A stretch of 64,000 nt of DNA, from assembly GCF_030052815.1 (NCBI RefSeq), contig NC_079499.1:86963183-87027182 (forward strand). The letters run 5' to 3'. This stretch comes from Hevea brasiliensis (Eukaryota; Streptophyta; Magnoliopsida; Malpighiales; Euphorbiaceae). Below the pieces are notes generated by a model. That model made no database searches. It saw only the letters and a list, made by a program, of their open reading frames with translations, and was not told the DNA's origin. Position 1 is the first letter of the stretch; each line of letters begins with the position of its first letter. Below, in pieces: positions 12,657 to 24,937 of this stretch. The position numbers were made by a program, and so were the translations under genes.

Positions 12657-12661
12657 CTAAA

Positions 12662-15600
12662 TGTGACACCCCTTACCCGACTACAGTGTAGCCGAGCAAG
12701 TTATGCCACTCAGTGTGCCGGAGCACTCTATTTTATCTTAATTCATTTTTATCATAGTTTTGAAAATAACTTGTGAAATATAATTCATTTATTGAAATTG
12801 AAATTTATTTGAGGTTTCGAAAATTTTATAGAAAATCCGGCGGAGTACCGGCTAAAAATGGAGAAAACAGTTCTTCGAAACCTGTGAAAAACACTTCCTA
12901 AATTCTTATTCATTCATCTCAACTCCATTTATCAAAATCTCAATATTTTTCAGTTCACATTCATTTCTCAATCATTCATCTCATTTGTTAATCATGTACA
13001 AGTCATAAATAGACATTCACTCTTCCATTCACAAATACAATTTTCATTATTTACATGAACATCAAAATATGTTACATACGTTCAATTACATATGAGAAAA
13101 TAAACATTAGTTACAAAATACCAAAATGAAACCTAGTGTCCTACCAATGCACTGTAGCCTGTGAAGTGACACGGACGCTATGCAGAACTGTGAATGGCCT
13201 TGCCCAATCTGTGGTCTACCGGGCCCTCTGTCCAAATCTTCAGTACCTACGCGTTGCAAAAGCGACGCGCTAAGCATAAAGCTTAGTGGTGCCAATAATA
13301 CAAGAAAATATAATATGCAAATAAAAATAATAATTTCCTTGCTATTGTGTTCATAAGAAATGAGTAATTACTAACTTATTGTTTAGTCGAGGGCTAATCA
13401 TGTTTTATGATATTAACTTCTTCATGCATTTCGTTAATTATTTTTTTTTTCATGATCTTGAGCTTCCTTGTATTTTTGTAATCATTCCTGATACTTAATT
13501 TTCGTATTTTCTTTAATAATCAGTTCACAGTTATACTTTTCCATTCATTTGGTTGCCCAAGTAACCTATACTGGATGACTAGACTGGATAACGGGTCGTT
13601 GGCACTAGACACCGCGGTGCCTCGGCCCGTCATACCATGGGACGCAGAACGTCAACCATGTATGCAGTCAGTATGGCTAAAAAGCCATGATATCACATAA
13701 TCGGGCATAAAAGCCATGAATACGAGCATAAAAGCCATGAATACGGGCATAAAGCCATGAATACAGGCATAAAGCCTTTCGCAGTACTGCTAAAACAATA
13801 CCCTATTGGCATGCCAAACTATCCAAACCAATCACATTAGGCCTACTAGGGCATTTTGCATTTTTAAGTTTCACATTTTTGAATTTCAAGTTTTGGTGTC
13901 ACTATTCACTTCATTAGTCAAACAAAAGTTGACTTTTGCATAGAAAGTAGGTACATTGGCTTTGGCACTTCAAACATACCACATTTTTCATTTAAAACTT
14001 GTTGGAAGTGATCACCATTACCATTTCTAGGCTTAAACCAAGGGAAACAAAATTTTTAGTTTTTGAAGCTTAACTTTACTATTCCATTAAGCACTGTTAT
14101 AGTAGGAATTTGAGGAAATGGTAAACATGAAAGTTGTTCCTTATTTTGTCTAGTTAAATTTCATTTTTTGAATCACTCCATTTGGAGTTTTTTAGCTCAA
14201 GTTATGGCCAAAATAAGTTTACTATTCACATGTACTGTTCATGCTGCAATTTTGGGTTTTGGCAGATTTTAGTCCAACTTTGGTCAGTAGTTTGATCAAG
14301 TTAAGTTCATAATTTGGTCTAACTTTCTTCATATGAAATGTTCTACCATGCCTTAGGTTTTCATCGGTTCAAGAATCGCCTAAATCCGAGTTTTCTAGAG
14401 AGAGTTATAGTCCTCCAAACATTACTGCTCAAATGAAAATCTGCAGAGTTGCAGGTTTGATAACTCAACTTTGCCCAATAATTTGAATGGGTTAATGGCA
14501 TAATTTGGGGTGATGTTCTTCATGAAAGTTGTTTTTCTATATCCTATCTTATTGCTGTAAAATTTTCAGGTCAATTGACCATATCTACAGTGAGTTATGG
14601 CCAAATGAACAGTTACTGTTCATTTGGTCATTTTTGCAGGTGCTGGTTGCAGGGTATCCGGAATGGGGCCAACTTTTGGTCCTCTTGCTTTGGTCTTTTG
14701 GGCATGGTTTGTTCAGAAAAAATGTGCCATTATAAGCCTAGTTTCATTTCCAATTGGCCAATCACCAATTGAACCCACACAACCAAAGATATGGCAGTCC
14801 AAGTGGGCTGGAATCACAGCCTCCCTACTGGTTACCCTAGGCAGCCTACCAATTCAGTTTGCATCCCTCTAATGCACTTCAAATTATGGTCAACTTACCT
14901 CAAATGGTCACTAATTGACCCTTATAATGTTCTTTCACAATTTCATAAGCTAAATCCAAGTTTCACACCTCAAAACCCTAATTTCCATTATAAATTTTCA
15001 CAACATACCTTAATTAATCACTTTCATTCCTTACATATATATATATATATTTTAAACATACTCTCTAGTTCACTCTAAGTCCATCAAGACACTCAATCAT
15101 GTTCCTTCTTTAGGGCTACCGAAAATCATGGTGGACATACACATAACTTTTATTCATTTAAGTTACAAATTCATACTTGTTTCAAGTCTCTAGCATGGGA
15201 TTAAAGAGTTTTAAGTATATATGTGCACTAACCTCTTGTAGGGCAGAATTTTCCCAAGTTAATCTTCACTTTCTTTCCCTTTCTAGGCTGCCAAACACTT
15301 TCCAAGAGATAGAGACAAGTTTTTAGTGAAGAGACTTAGGGTTTTGGGGTGAGGAAAGCATGGAAATTGAAGCTTTAGAAAGTTTATTAATGGAGGAGTG
15401 AGGGAGGAGGTGAAAAACGTTTTTTGAAGGAGAAGAAGGGCTGCTGTTTGCTTTTTAATTCTTTGGTCTCTTTTGACTCTTTTTATTAGTTAATTTGATG
15501 GTTACTTAATTGTGATTGGTGGACAATTTTAAATGACCTCATAATATGTCATAATTGGCATTTTATTGTATTTTCTTTTCTTTTCTCTTCTACTAACTTC

Positions 15601-16094
15601 AAATTAATTTTTCATCAATATTAATTCATATTTTATGTCATAATAATTATTTACTTAACTGGACAAGTCGGCCAAAAATCGTCTCTGAAGGCGAAATGAC
15701 CAAAATGCCCTCCGTTTGGCTTAACGGGTCAAAATTGTCTGTACCGATTGAAAAATTTTTCTAAATATTTTCTTGGCATTCTAATGCCATAGGAACCTCA
15801 ATGACCCTTCTCTGGAGTCCCAAAAATTATTTTATAATTTTTCCCCCGGGTCTAGGGCTCCTAGTTGCGAGAACTGCAACTTCCTACTAGGTTACCCATC
15901 GCTTGGGCACCGGCTCATTCAACTTGGTTGTATTTTATTTCTAAAATTTTTACTATATTTTTCTTATTAATATTTGAGTTAATTATGGTTCCTCACTTTA
16001 GTTTAAATATTTTTCCAGAAGTTCTAGCTGTCCGAACCGACACCGGTCACCGGAACAGTAGACTGTACGGAGTTGCTACGGGGAGGGTGTTACA
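12662..16094 (-). mobile_element. 5' LTR of element E
   Basis: 3,433 bp, TGTGACACCC to GGGTGTTACA in plus coordinates. Holds the minisatellite (13702-13778), the palindrome (14601-14627) and a short (AT)9 tract (15034-15051). Confidence 0.92.
14601..14627. repeat. 27-nt palindrome, second LTR of E
   Basis: Same perfect inverted repeat as at 10794-10820. Confidence 0.85.
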
Positions 16095-17191
16095 AATTAG
16101 GATTAGCAAAAAACTACAAAGTTTTAGAGTATTCATCAAGGTTTACATAGACATAAATATCACAGAAATCTAATTTTTCAAGCTCAAGTTATGAAATTTT
16201 AAAGATGGCTGGTCCTGTAGGCCTACTGGCAGAACCAGGGTTTCATCACCCCTACCAACTATCTTTCTCACTATTTTACATTTCCCTCTTATCCCTAGTG
16301 GTATTCTTACACAAACTTGATAAAAAATAAAGGTTGTAGCACTAACCTTAAGGGGAAACTAGTTGCTACTCCCCCTTTTCTTCCAATTCTCCTCCAAACC
16401 CTTTGTGAATTTAGGATTCTTTAAGCTTTATTTATTAACTTTTCTTGCTTCCTTGCTTATACCTTCCAAAAATGGTTTGATCTAGGGTTTGAATTTGAGG
16501 TTTTCTCTTCAAATTTAAGAGAAATGGTTGTTAGAAGAAACAAAGAAAAGAGGAAGAAGAATGAGATAGAGTGGCCAGCTGATTTGGAGAGGAAGAAGAT
16601 AATATTGCTTTAACTAGTTTTACCCATTGGTCTTTCATCTTTGTCCATTGATCCATAAGGTATTTTCTCTTATTTCTAAATTTTCTCCAAAACTTTATAA
16701 TCTATTCAAGGTAGTCCTTGAACCTTTTATTTACGCCTTTACTTATTGATCAATTTATTTTAATTCTCTAACTCTTAGTGGCCAACTTCCTAGGTATGAT
16801 AGGAAGCGAGTGCACACCCATTTAGTTTGCCACTTATGTGAATACTTTTACTTCTTTTCATTTTTTTGACATATTAATTCATAATTATACCTTAATTTTG
16901 TCTTAATTAAGAGTTTTACTAGGTCTTACACAAATTGAAGTAGTGAACAGACCCAAGATACTGATCTTTAACCACTTTCTAGGGGAGTTACTCAACATCG
17001 AGACTTATGCATATTTAATTAATTTCTAATACATTTCTTTTATTTTCTTTCAACCTTACTTGATCTTTATTAAATTAAATTATGACTCCTTACTTTAATT
17101 TAAGGTGGTTTCAGACATTTCAGCCGTCCGAATAGACGTTAGTCACCGGAACAGTAGAATATACGAAACTATCTAAAGTGAAGGCATTATA
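16095..17191 (-). mobile_element. Element G, 3' LTR, second part
   Basis: Resumes after E (16095-16099 is E's target duplication). It ends with CGTTAGTCACCGGAACAGTAG and GGCATTATA, matching ...GGTCACCGGAACAGTAG...GGTGTTACA in E and H; the terminal nine bases differ only by transitions. Confidence 0.8.
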
Positions 17192-17205
17192 ATTCTTGCC
17201 CTTTT
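17192..17205 (-). promoter_or_regulatory. Polypurine tract of element G
   Basis: Sense strand AAAAGGGCAAGAAT next to the 3' LTR, a decayed form of the AGAGGGGAAGAAT seen in H. Confidence 0.7.
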
Positions 17206-17221
17206 AATATAAATTTCATCC

Positions 17222-17310
17222 TCAAAATTTATCTGATTCAAATAACTGTGGATGTTGTTGTCTCATAATTTCTTTGCTCTCCCACGTCGTTTCCTTTGCT
17301 TCGTAGTTTC
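17222..17310 (-). pseudogene. Chromovirus pol, C-terminal end of G
   Basis: The minus frame ending with TGA at 17222-17224 reads NYEAKETTWESKEIMR then QQHPQLFESDKF. This is the usual end of plant Tekay/Del-type polyproteins (pattern ...EATWE...MR..YPQLFE...), just after the chromodomain. It fixes G, and by LTR similarity E, F and H, as Ty3/gypsy chromovirus relatives. Copia A cuts it off at 17311; the rest of G's internal region would lie beyond A, outside this window. Too little is left to judge activity. Confidence 0.75.
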
Positions 17311-19414
17311 TGAAGGAGTGGAAGCATGAAAATTATTCATTAGAGCATTGAATTTCAAAAATTTTCTTCTAGGGTTACATGCATCATACCACATCTTTTA
17401 TGTGCTTAATTAATTTTAATGCTCAATTGCATACTAAAACACTTTTAATATGTATTAGGATCTATGTTTGCCATTCAAGATTGTGAATTAACAAATTAAT
17501 TCATTTAAACCCTAGTTTAAAAGAGGAGTTAGAGCGCTAACCTCTTTGATGCACTATGGATGTGATTGGCACCTTTAGGAAGCACCTAGGACCCCAAGTG
17601 TTGTCTCTCTAGCTTGTCCACACCAAGATCACCAATGGGCAGCCCCCAATTTACTTCTCAAACTTTTGCCAACCAATTATAAATTTCGTTCTTGCCTTTA
17701 GAGAGGTTGTATGTGTGTATAGGACACTAGAAACAATTTTTAGCAATTTTAATTCAAAGGGAATGGAGTGATTCTCTTTGAATTGATGAGAAAAGATGAA
17801 GAGAGGAGAGGGAAGAAGAGGTGCCACCACACATAAGAGAGAATAAGAGTGAGTGTTTCTTCTTTTTTTTTTTTTTTTCCTTTTATAATTAGGTCATCAC
17901 TTAAACCCTATGCCACATGTCACCTCCACATTGCATCTTACTTTTAATTGACCTAATCACATTAAGCCAAGTGTCAAAGGTAGACTTAATCTTGATTTTG
18001 ATCATCTTACATGATAGAAAGACAAATGGCAAGCTAATATGGTGCCATGTGTCACCATCTCATGGTGTCACATGTCACCATGTGAAATGACCAAATTACC
18101 CTTATGTTGTAATTATGAGTTCTCAACCCAAAATCATTATTTCTCCTCTTCAAATCAATGTATATCAAATATAAATTAATTAATTAATTTCTCACAATTA
18201 AATTCATATTTAAACACTTTAAATATAAATTTAACTTATACTATACATCCAATAATCTAGATTTGGTTTCAAGTCATATTAGGGACTTTGCAATCTTATT
18301 GCAAACTAAACCTATTTAATTAATCAATTAAACTCTTTAATTAATTAATTAATTAATTAAATCACATTTTACTTTGTGATTATCTTGTGTATGTGTGTGA
18401 CTCACTAGGCTCATCACTAATTAGTAATGAGATATGATATTAACTCTTAATATCATCAGAACTCTTTCTTACCATAAATGGTTTCTCTAAATCATTTTAG
18501 GCATCTCGTAGACCATGGTTGATACCTAGCATAGCATGCCATGGCCACCCAATCAGTAACAAGGAATAGCTTAAATGAACCTTTAATCATATGTTACTAT
18601 GCACTAGAATCTCTTTGTTATAAAATCCTAATTCGAGCTGGAGTTATGGTTTATGTCAAACCTCATTTGCTATGAATATTATGTTCTCTTTTAATTCCAG
18701 TTCTTGATTAATTAGATTTTCTTATCAGAAACTCTTTTTTGACTAAATCTATCTGTCCTGGCCAGGAACTTGAAACATTAAGAATAATTAAATGAACATA
18801 GGACTTTATCCCTATTTACTTAGGGTAACAGATTCTATCTTGATCAACATCTACCTCCATATATAACTAGTAGGAGCCAACACATGCCCATATACCTATA
18901 CATAGTACAAGTATGAAAGCAGTATGAAACTCAAACTACTTATATACAAGATAACTGTGTTATCTTCAGTCTAAAGATTATATGCACTGATATGATATAT
19001 GACAATGCATTGACAAGAGTAAACTCCATGTGCTTGTCATATGCGTCACTGGTTCGGCCTACTTATTATGTATAAGTGCCTATCATGTTTGTTATATGGC
19101 ATGAGACTCACCATTCCATCTTATTATATCTCATATAAATACCTTGGGAATGAACATGATTACAATCTTTCTGGATATGTCATGTCCTTATTGTGAAGTA
19201 TCCTCGATTGTGAATCAATTTATGATACTTTGTGCTAGAAATACTATCACTCATATTCTTAACAACTTAAGAATATAATTTTTAACAAAATATCAATGGA
19301 TATTTTCTATTACACATAATATATTATATAAATGGAAAAGTGATATTGCCTTTTATTAATAAAATATATATAAGATACATACTAAATGATATACTCTAAG
19401 GCATACTACTAACA
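17311..19414 (-). mobile_element. 3' LTR of copia A
   Basis: 2,104 bp, TGAAGGAGTGGAAGC to CATACTACTAACA in plus coordinates (sense start TGTTAGTAG). Compared by eye with the 259 bp of the 5' LTR at 24938-25196 there are about 19 differences, nearly all transitions. Confidence 0.92.
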
Positions 19415-19424
19415 ATCTCCCACT
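19415..19424 (-). promoter_or_regulatory. Polypurine tract of copia A
   Basis: Sense strand AGTGGGAGAT directly before TGTTAG of the 3' LTR; typical of plant copia elements. Confidence 0.85.
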
Positions 19425-19525
19425 AGCACTAGAGCCATTCATTACAATATCTTAGACCCATCTTCTCAAGATGTCGGTCTAACTAAGCTTGTGACATAGG
19501 CTTCGTAAATGGATCAGCTGGAATT

Positions 19526-20029
19526 TCAGCTGATGCTATTTTCTGCATGGCTACATCGCCTCGCCCAACTATTTCTCTGATAATGTGGTAGCGCCTTTCT
19601 ATGTGTTTGGATTTCTGTGAGACCAGGGTTCCTTATCCAAACAGCCTCTTTTGCAGCATCTGATGCAGCAATGTACTCGGCCTCTATAGTGGAATCAACA
19701 GTCATACTCTGTTTAGAACTCTTCCAACTGACTGCGCCTCCATTACAAATGAACACAAACCCAGAGGTAGACTTTCTATCATCGATATCTAATCAGAAAT
19801 CAGAATTAGTATAACCGTCCAATTGCAAGTCATCACCTCCATAAATTAATAATAAATCCTTAGTTCTTCTCAAGTACTTAAGGATATTCTTAACAGCTAT
19901 CCAGTGTTCCAAACCTGGATTAGATTGAAACCTGCTAGTCAAACTAACAGCATGTGTGATATCCGGCCTAGTACACATTATTACATACATCAAACTTCCA
20001 ATAGCCGAAGCATATGGAATCCTGGCCAT
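19526..20029 (-). pseudogene. Copia A RNase H
   Basis: Two fragments (20029-19793 and 19756-19526) make the Ty1/copia RNase H that removes the RNA strand during reverse transcription. Landmarks in order: IPYASAIGSLMYVIMCTRPD, the LKYLRRTKD block, GYTNSDF (usually GYTDSDF), [20 protein letters not shown], and [19 protein letters not shown] with the catalytic Glu. A stop falls between the fragments, after GYTNSDF where an alanine codon is usual. The tail after WIRN shifts out of the family pattern. Confidence 0.85.
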
Positions 20030-20086
20030 TTTATCTCTTTCTTCAGGTGTCTTTGGGGATATCTCTTTAGAAAGTTGGATACCATG

Positions 20087-20943
20087 TCATACTGATAACA
20101 ATCCTCTCTTAGAATCAAGCATGTTAAACCTCTTTAACACCTTTTCTAAGTATAGACTTTGAGATAAACCAATTATTCTTTTTGCTTTATCTCTATAGAT
20201 GTGAATTCCAAGAATATAGGTTACCTCCCCTAATTCTTTTATGGAGAATGTATTTGACAACCATACCTTTACAGCTATCAATATACCTATGTCATTACCT
20301 ATCAATAGAATATCATCCACATATAAGACAAGGAAAGTGATAGCCCTATCACTAACCTTCTTATAAACACATGGCTCATCCACATTTTTTATAAAACCAA
20401 ATGACTTAATGGCTTCATAAAAACGGATGTTCCAACTCCTTGAAGCTTGTTTCAACCCATAAATGGATTACTTTAGCTTGCATACCTGGGAACCATCTTG
20501 AGATTCAAAACCCCTAGGTTGTTCCATGAAAATTTTTCTTCAATGTATTTATTGAGAAAAGCTATTTTAATATCCATCTGCCAAATCTCATAATCATAGT
20601 ATGTAGCTATTGTTAATAGAATCCTAATTGATTTAAGCATGGCAACAGGCGAGAAAGTCTCCTCATAGTCGATTCCTTGCCTTTGGCGAAAACCTTTCGC
20701 TACTAGCCTTGCTTTATAGGTCTCTACCTTTCCATCAGAACCAATTTTATTCTTGAAAACTCATTTATTCCCTATAGGTACAATACCTTCAGGTGGGTCA
20801 ACAAGATCGCAAACTTGATTCTTATACATGGAATCAATTTCGAATTTCATAGCTTCAATCCATTTTGAAGAGTCTATATCTGATATAGCTTCTTCATAGG
20901 TAAGTGGATCATCTCCATGATCTGTTTCTTCATGAGTAAACAA
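20087..20943 (-). pseudogene. Copia A reverse transcriptase
   Basis: RVT_2-type reverse transcriptase in pieces. 20943-20761 is the N-terminal part (LTYEEAISDIDSSKWIEAMK, then VDPPEGIVPIGNK); a TGA follows where copia B has TGG. 20760-20456 carries ARLVAKGF, YEETFSPVA and IWQMDIK-like motifs but is broken by stops and a frameshift. 20455-20087 is intact, with the catalytic LYVDDILLIG. The protein copies element RNA into DNA in virus-like particles. It cannot be made whole from this copy. Confidence 0.88.
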
Positions 20944-21132
20944 CTCTTATTCATCTTCTTGAAGGAAACCATATCTCACTGGTGGGTGAGATATCTTGGT
21001 CGATCTGCAAGGAATTACTGTAGATGTTTCATCAATAGGTGTAGGTTGACTAAATGGATCTATATCCATTTGATCTTTTAGTTGGTCAGAATTCTCCAAT
21101 TCTAACTCTATTTGCCTTCCTTTGCCTCCTTT

Positions 21133-21930
21133 TTAAATAAACTGTTGTTCAAGAAAAATGACATCTCTACTTACCATAACCTTTTGTAATGTAGGCAAAT
21201 AAAAATAATATCCAAAACTCTCTTTTGGATATCCAACAAATCGACCCTTTTCTGACCTGGTTTCCAATTTATCGGTGTTCAGCTTTTTGATATAAGCTGG
21301 ACAATCCCAAATCTTAACATGCTTAAGACTTGGTTTTCTTCCATACCATATCTCATAAGGTGTGGAAGAAACTGATTTTGATGGAATCCTATTCAGAATA
21401 TGCAAAGCTGATTCTAATGCAAATCCTCAAAAGGAGATTGGCATATCAGCATAGCTCATCATACTACGTACCATATCTAATAGGGTACGAGTTCTCCTTT
21501 CAAATACACCATTCAACTATGGCGTTCCTGGAGGAGTCAGCTGGGAAACAATGTCATGCTCTTTCAAGTGTTCATCAAATTCAGTACTTAAGTATTCACC
21601 TCTACGATCTGATCGAAGAGTTTTAATACTTTTTCCTGTTTGATTTTCTACTTCAGATTTAAATTCTTTGAACTTTTCAAAAGATTCATGTTTGTATTTC
21701 ATCAAATACAAATACCCAAACCTTGATTTATCATCAGTAAAGGTAATAAAGTAATAAAAACCACCTCTAGCCATTTCCTTAAATGGACCACATACATCAC
21801 TATGTATTAGCTCTAAAATATTTGCAGCTCTTAGTCCTTGTCCAATAAAGGGTGATCTAGTCATTTTGCCCTGAAGGCAGGATTCACAACTTGGAGTAGG
21901 TTCAGAGCCCAATGAGGATAAAATCCTCAT
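21133..21930 (-). pseudogene. Copia A integrase
   Basis: Integrase core. HSDVCGPF holds the first catalytic Asp and LRSDRRGEY the second (copia B has the more usual SDRGGEY). The Glu lies in the stretch after TPPGTP, which is followed by a stop TAG where a CAG codon is expected. A second lesion, TGA for TGG, follows PISF. The C-terminal part (21405-21133) continues ILNRIPSK, YEIWYGRKPSLKHVKIWDC and RFVGYPKE. Upstream, CESCLQGKMTRSPF is the end of the zinc-binding region. Function would be insertion of cDNA into chromosomes. Confidence 0.88.
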
Positions 21931-22218
21931 TTTCTCCAGTTTTGCAATCCTATCTTCTGCAACATGACCTGATCATAAGTGTCAAATCTATTTTGAATTT
22001 GAGTTGATTTTCATCGTGGTATTGCATTTTTTTAGATTGCTTGCATTCATTTTGTGTTTATCATTATTATCCAAATAACAAAGACCATCATACATATAAC
22101 CCGAGCCAACATATTTATTTCCAAAATAAATATTGCAAACATCATTTGTGAACTGAAATTCATAACTATTTTTAGTCGAACTAGATATAGAAATGATGTT
22201 CTTAAAAGCATCAGGCAC
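21931..22218 (-). pseudogene. Copia A GAG-pre-integrase region
   Basis: The frame reads VPDAFKNIISISS...YEFQFTNDVCNIYF...NASNLKKC and then hits stops near 21980 before HVAEDRIAKLEK. This links protease to integrase and supplies part of the zinc-binding HHCC module. Copia B keeps the complete version (IWHLRLCHVAEDRIAKL), which shows what A lost. Confidence 0.8.
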
Positions 22219-23324
22219 CTACAAAATATTACTCAAACACAAAACATGTCCACACATGTAAAAAGATTTAGATCCTATGGCTAAAGCTTCAACAATTGAG
22301 CCATCGCCAATCCAGAGTCTGACATCTCGAGTATGTAAGCTGCTACTGTTTGCTAGTTCCTGCATATCATAAGAAATGTGAGAACTGGCACTAGTATCTA
22401 AAACCCAAGCTGTAGATGAACTATGAGCATCATCAGCATCTAAATAACAAGATATAGACATACCTTCTGAAGGTGTATCCTTCTTTTCCTTCAAAGAAGC
22501 AAGATACTCTGGGTAGTTCCTTTTCCAGTGCCTATCCTTCTGGCAGTGGAAACACTTTCCTTTGCCTCTATCAGCTTTGGTTTTCCCTTTCTGTTTGGCT
22601 ATCTTCTTGGAAGGTCCTAGAACTTGAGGTTTCTTTTTCTTATTATCCTTCTTCTTGTTAGACTTTCTAGCAGAAGAAGATGCAATCAAAGCTACCTCTT
22701 TTCCTTTATTGCCCGTCATATTCTTTTGGGCAATAACAAGCATGTTAAGTAAACCAGCCAAGGTGTATTCTTGCTTAGTCTTATGGAAATTTGTCACAAA
22801 ATTTCCAAATGACTTAGGTAGGGACTGAAGGATCAAATCTTTCTGCAGTTGAAAATCCATGTTAAAGTTAAGATGTTCTAACTGCTCTATAAGCCAAATC
22901 ATCTTATGGACATGATCCAAAACATTCTGTCCCTCAGACATCCTCATTCAAAATAGCTGCCTAGATATCTCATACCTGCATTCCTGCTATGCTCACCATA
23001 CAACTCTTATAGGTGAAGGAGGATCTCACTTGCACTCTACATGTTCTCATACTGCTTTTGTAACTCATTACTCATAGAAGCAAGCATGTAACACTTGGCT
23101 CTCATATCATGCTCCTTCCACTTGTCCAAAGTGTCGTGTTCCTCTTGAGTGGCCTCTGGAGGTAAGGGACCAGGAACATTTGAGTCTAGAACATATCCAA
23201 TACATTCTATGTTCAGGACAAGTTTTAAATTTCTTAGCCAATCAGTAAGATTAGGTTCTGTCAATCTATTGTGATCAAGTATGCTCGCAAGTATATTGGA
23301 TGGTGGTGTTTGTTGAGTGCTCAT
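22219..23324 (-). pseudogene. Copia A gag and protease
   Basis: Begins at a true ATG (MSTQQTPPSNILASIL). The UBN2-type gag domain spans both pieces (23324-23037 and 22947-22219). Between them lie a TAG and a TAA where copia B has CAG and CAA, and a 1-base deletion near 22977. A lysine-rich stretch leads to a CCHC knuckle, CFHCQKDRHWKRNYPEY, for RNA binding. The protease follows with WVLDTSASSH near 22395-22410; the usual motif is D-S/T-G-A, so Ser has replaced the Gly after D-T. Gag would form the particle and the protease would cut the polyprotein. Confidence 0.87.
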
Positions 23325-23525
23325 TATTATCAGAAGAATAACTACAGAAAATAACTAGATTAATTAGCAAATGTATCAAGTAATTATCCAAAATGATTAT
23401 GGTCTTTTAATCAAATTTGTCCTCACACTAACTTGGTGAATTTTACACTTCCAAAGTAGGAAACGAAAATCCTAGTTGAATGGATTTCTAGTGAGTGATT
23501 GAATTCTTATAGTCTTATTGATCAT

Positions 23526-23740
23526 CCTCAGGCACATCCATTATTGGAATTACAATAAACTATAAGTGAGCAACTCCTTGTCCATCACATCTCATGTGAG
23601 GTTCAATCCTTTATCTAGCCCCTAATGCTCAAAATCTCAGGCACATCCATTATTGATTCATCTTGCATTAGTAAAGTTGATCTCATTAAGCCAGTAAACA
23701 TGCAAATAACTTTAATGTCCTCAGGCACATCCATTATTGG
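23526..23740 (-). repeat. Leader motif, three copies, copia A
   Basis: CCTCAGGCACATCCATTATT(GG) at 23526-23547, 23636-23655 and 23719-23740, about 85-110 bp apart, just upstream of gag in sense. Copia B has the same three (38493-38707). The rest of the leader between these is not repeated. Confidence 0.88.
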
Positions 23741-24503
23741 GCATCAACTTATTTACATATTTACAACATCTCACGCTTAACAATTATTCTTAAGAAAATC
23801 TCTTAAATTAAATGCATCAAATGTAAGTATTTAAAATTTCTTAAAATAATTGCCATAACGGAGGGCCCATGATATAATTTAATTATACCATTTTCAACTT
23901 AATCATTTGTTTGGAAGATTTAGTGGTCGGCTTAATTAATATTATGATCTCACTTTGCACATTATCCAATTAGTATGTATATATCATATACTTGAATACA
24001 TTTCCATACTTCTCATGCATATATGGATAAACAATAAATATGGTATGATCATAGACTTTCTAAGGGATTCAATTTTGAGCCACCAAGAATTGAATCAGGG
24101 CATTCCTAGGTGCATTCATTCATTCATTTACAAGAGTTGCTAAAGGAGTACATAATCAACACTTGATCTTGAATTCCTCCCACTGGTCCCACCAATACTC
24201 TTGACCTCCTTGATCTTCTTGCAATCCAATTACATTATAATCCTTAGCATACCAAGGCGAATTTACAAGAATATGGACTTTAAAGTCCTCAAATAAATGA
24301 AATTACAACCCAACTTATTCCAACACTTATAATACATGCCACAAAATAAAATTAATTATTTTACAACCCAAAGAAAAATAAAAAAAATAAATCCAATCAC
24401 ATTGGTCTTTTATTGTCCATGATCATCCATTATGCATATTACCATTTAACAATTAAATAAAACATACATACTAAAATTAAATTGAATATCTCATATTCAA
24501 CTA

Positions 24504-24665
24504 AAAAATTCAGATTTGAATCTCATTCAAACAAATTTAAAAATTCAGATTTGAATCTCATTCAAACAAATTTAAAAATTCAGATTTGAATCTCATTCAA
24601 ACAAATTTAAAAATTCAGATTTGAATCTCATTTAAAAATTCAGATTTGAATCTCATTCAACCAAT
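24504..24665 (-). repeat. 35-bp tandem repeat in leader of copia A
   Basis: Five copies of a unit containing CAGATTTGAATCTCATT (at 24511, 24546, 24581, 24616, 24641). Copia B has about eight at the matching place. The leader from 23325 to 24920 shows no ORF beyond this and the three-copy motif. Confidence 0.88.
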
Positions 24666-24920
24666 TGAATCAAAATTTAATGGTGTGATTAAAATTCTTA
24701 ATTAAACAATTTAATTAAATGTGGGCCTTAATTTATATACTACAATTGTATAAAGAACCACCAAATCATGCGCACACTTTAATTATAAAAACCATGCGCA
24801 CACTTTCATGGATACAACACCATGCCGCCATATATATGAATGCAACCAGTAATGAATCAATCAAAATTGATTAAATCACACAATTAAATCTCATATTAAA
24901 CAATCTAAATGGCAAATATA

Positions 24921-24935
24921 GTGGCTCTGATACCA
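24921..24935 (-). promoter_or_regulatory. Primer-binding site of copia A
   Basis: Sense strand TGGTATCAGAGCCAC, complementary to initiator tRNA-Met, two bases from the 5' LTR. Confidence 0.92.
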
Positions 24936-24937
24936 AT

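Larger units (their letters stand above)
12307..12661 (-). other. Internal region of element E, no coding sequence
   Basis: 355 bp. The LTR-proximal left end (sense 3') keeps the end of the ancestral pol/3' untranslated sequence (TTTCGAGGACGAAATTT on the minus strand) and the polypurine tract. The right end (sense leader) matches the leader of H. Nothing recognisable as gag, protease or pol remains between them; the 153-codon plus-strand ORF that overlaps it is not conserved protein. Confidence 0.9.
8857..16094 (-). mobile_element. Element E, non-autonomous chromovirus-family retrotransposon
   Basis: A complete two-LTR insertion with a perfect 5-bp target duplication, AATTA, at 8852-8856 and 16095-16099. 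Two LTRs of about 3.4 kb enclose an internal region of only 355 bp. That region has a primer-binding site and a polypurine tract but no gag or pol. Orientation is minus, set by both signals. The LTRs look nearly identical apart from a few clusters of differences, so insertion is fairly recent. It lies in the 3' LTR of the related element G. It must have depended on enzymes from another element. Confidence 0.93.

Noticed and set aside
24921..24935. tRNA-like match at primer-binding sites (also 12645, 31758, 37198)
   Set aside because: Only 12-15 bases complementary to the tRNA 3' end; no tRNA gene is present.
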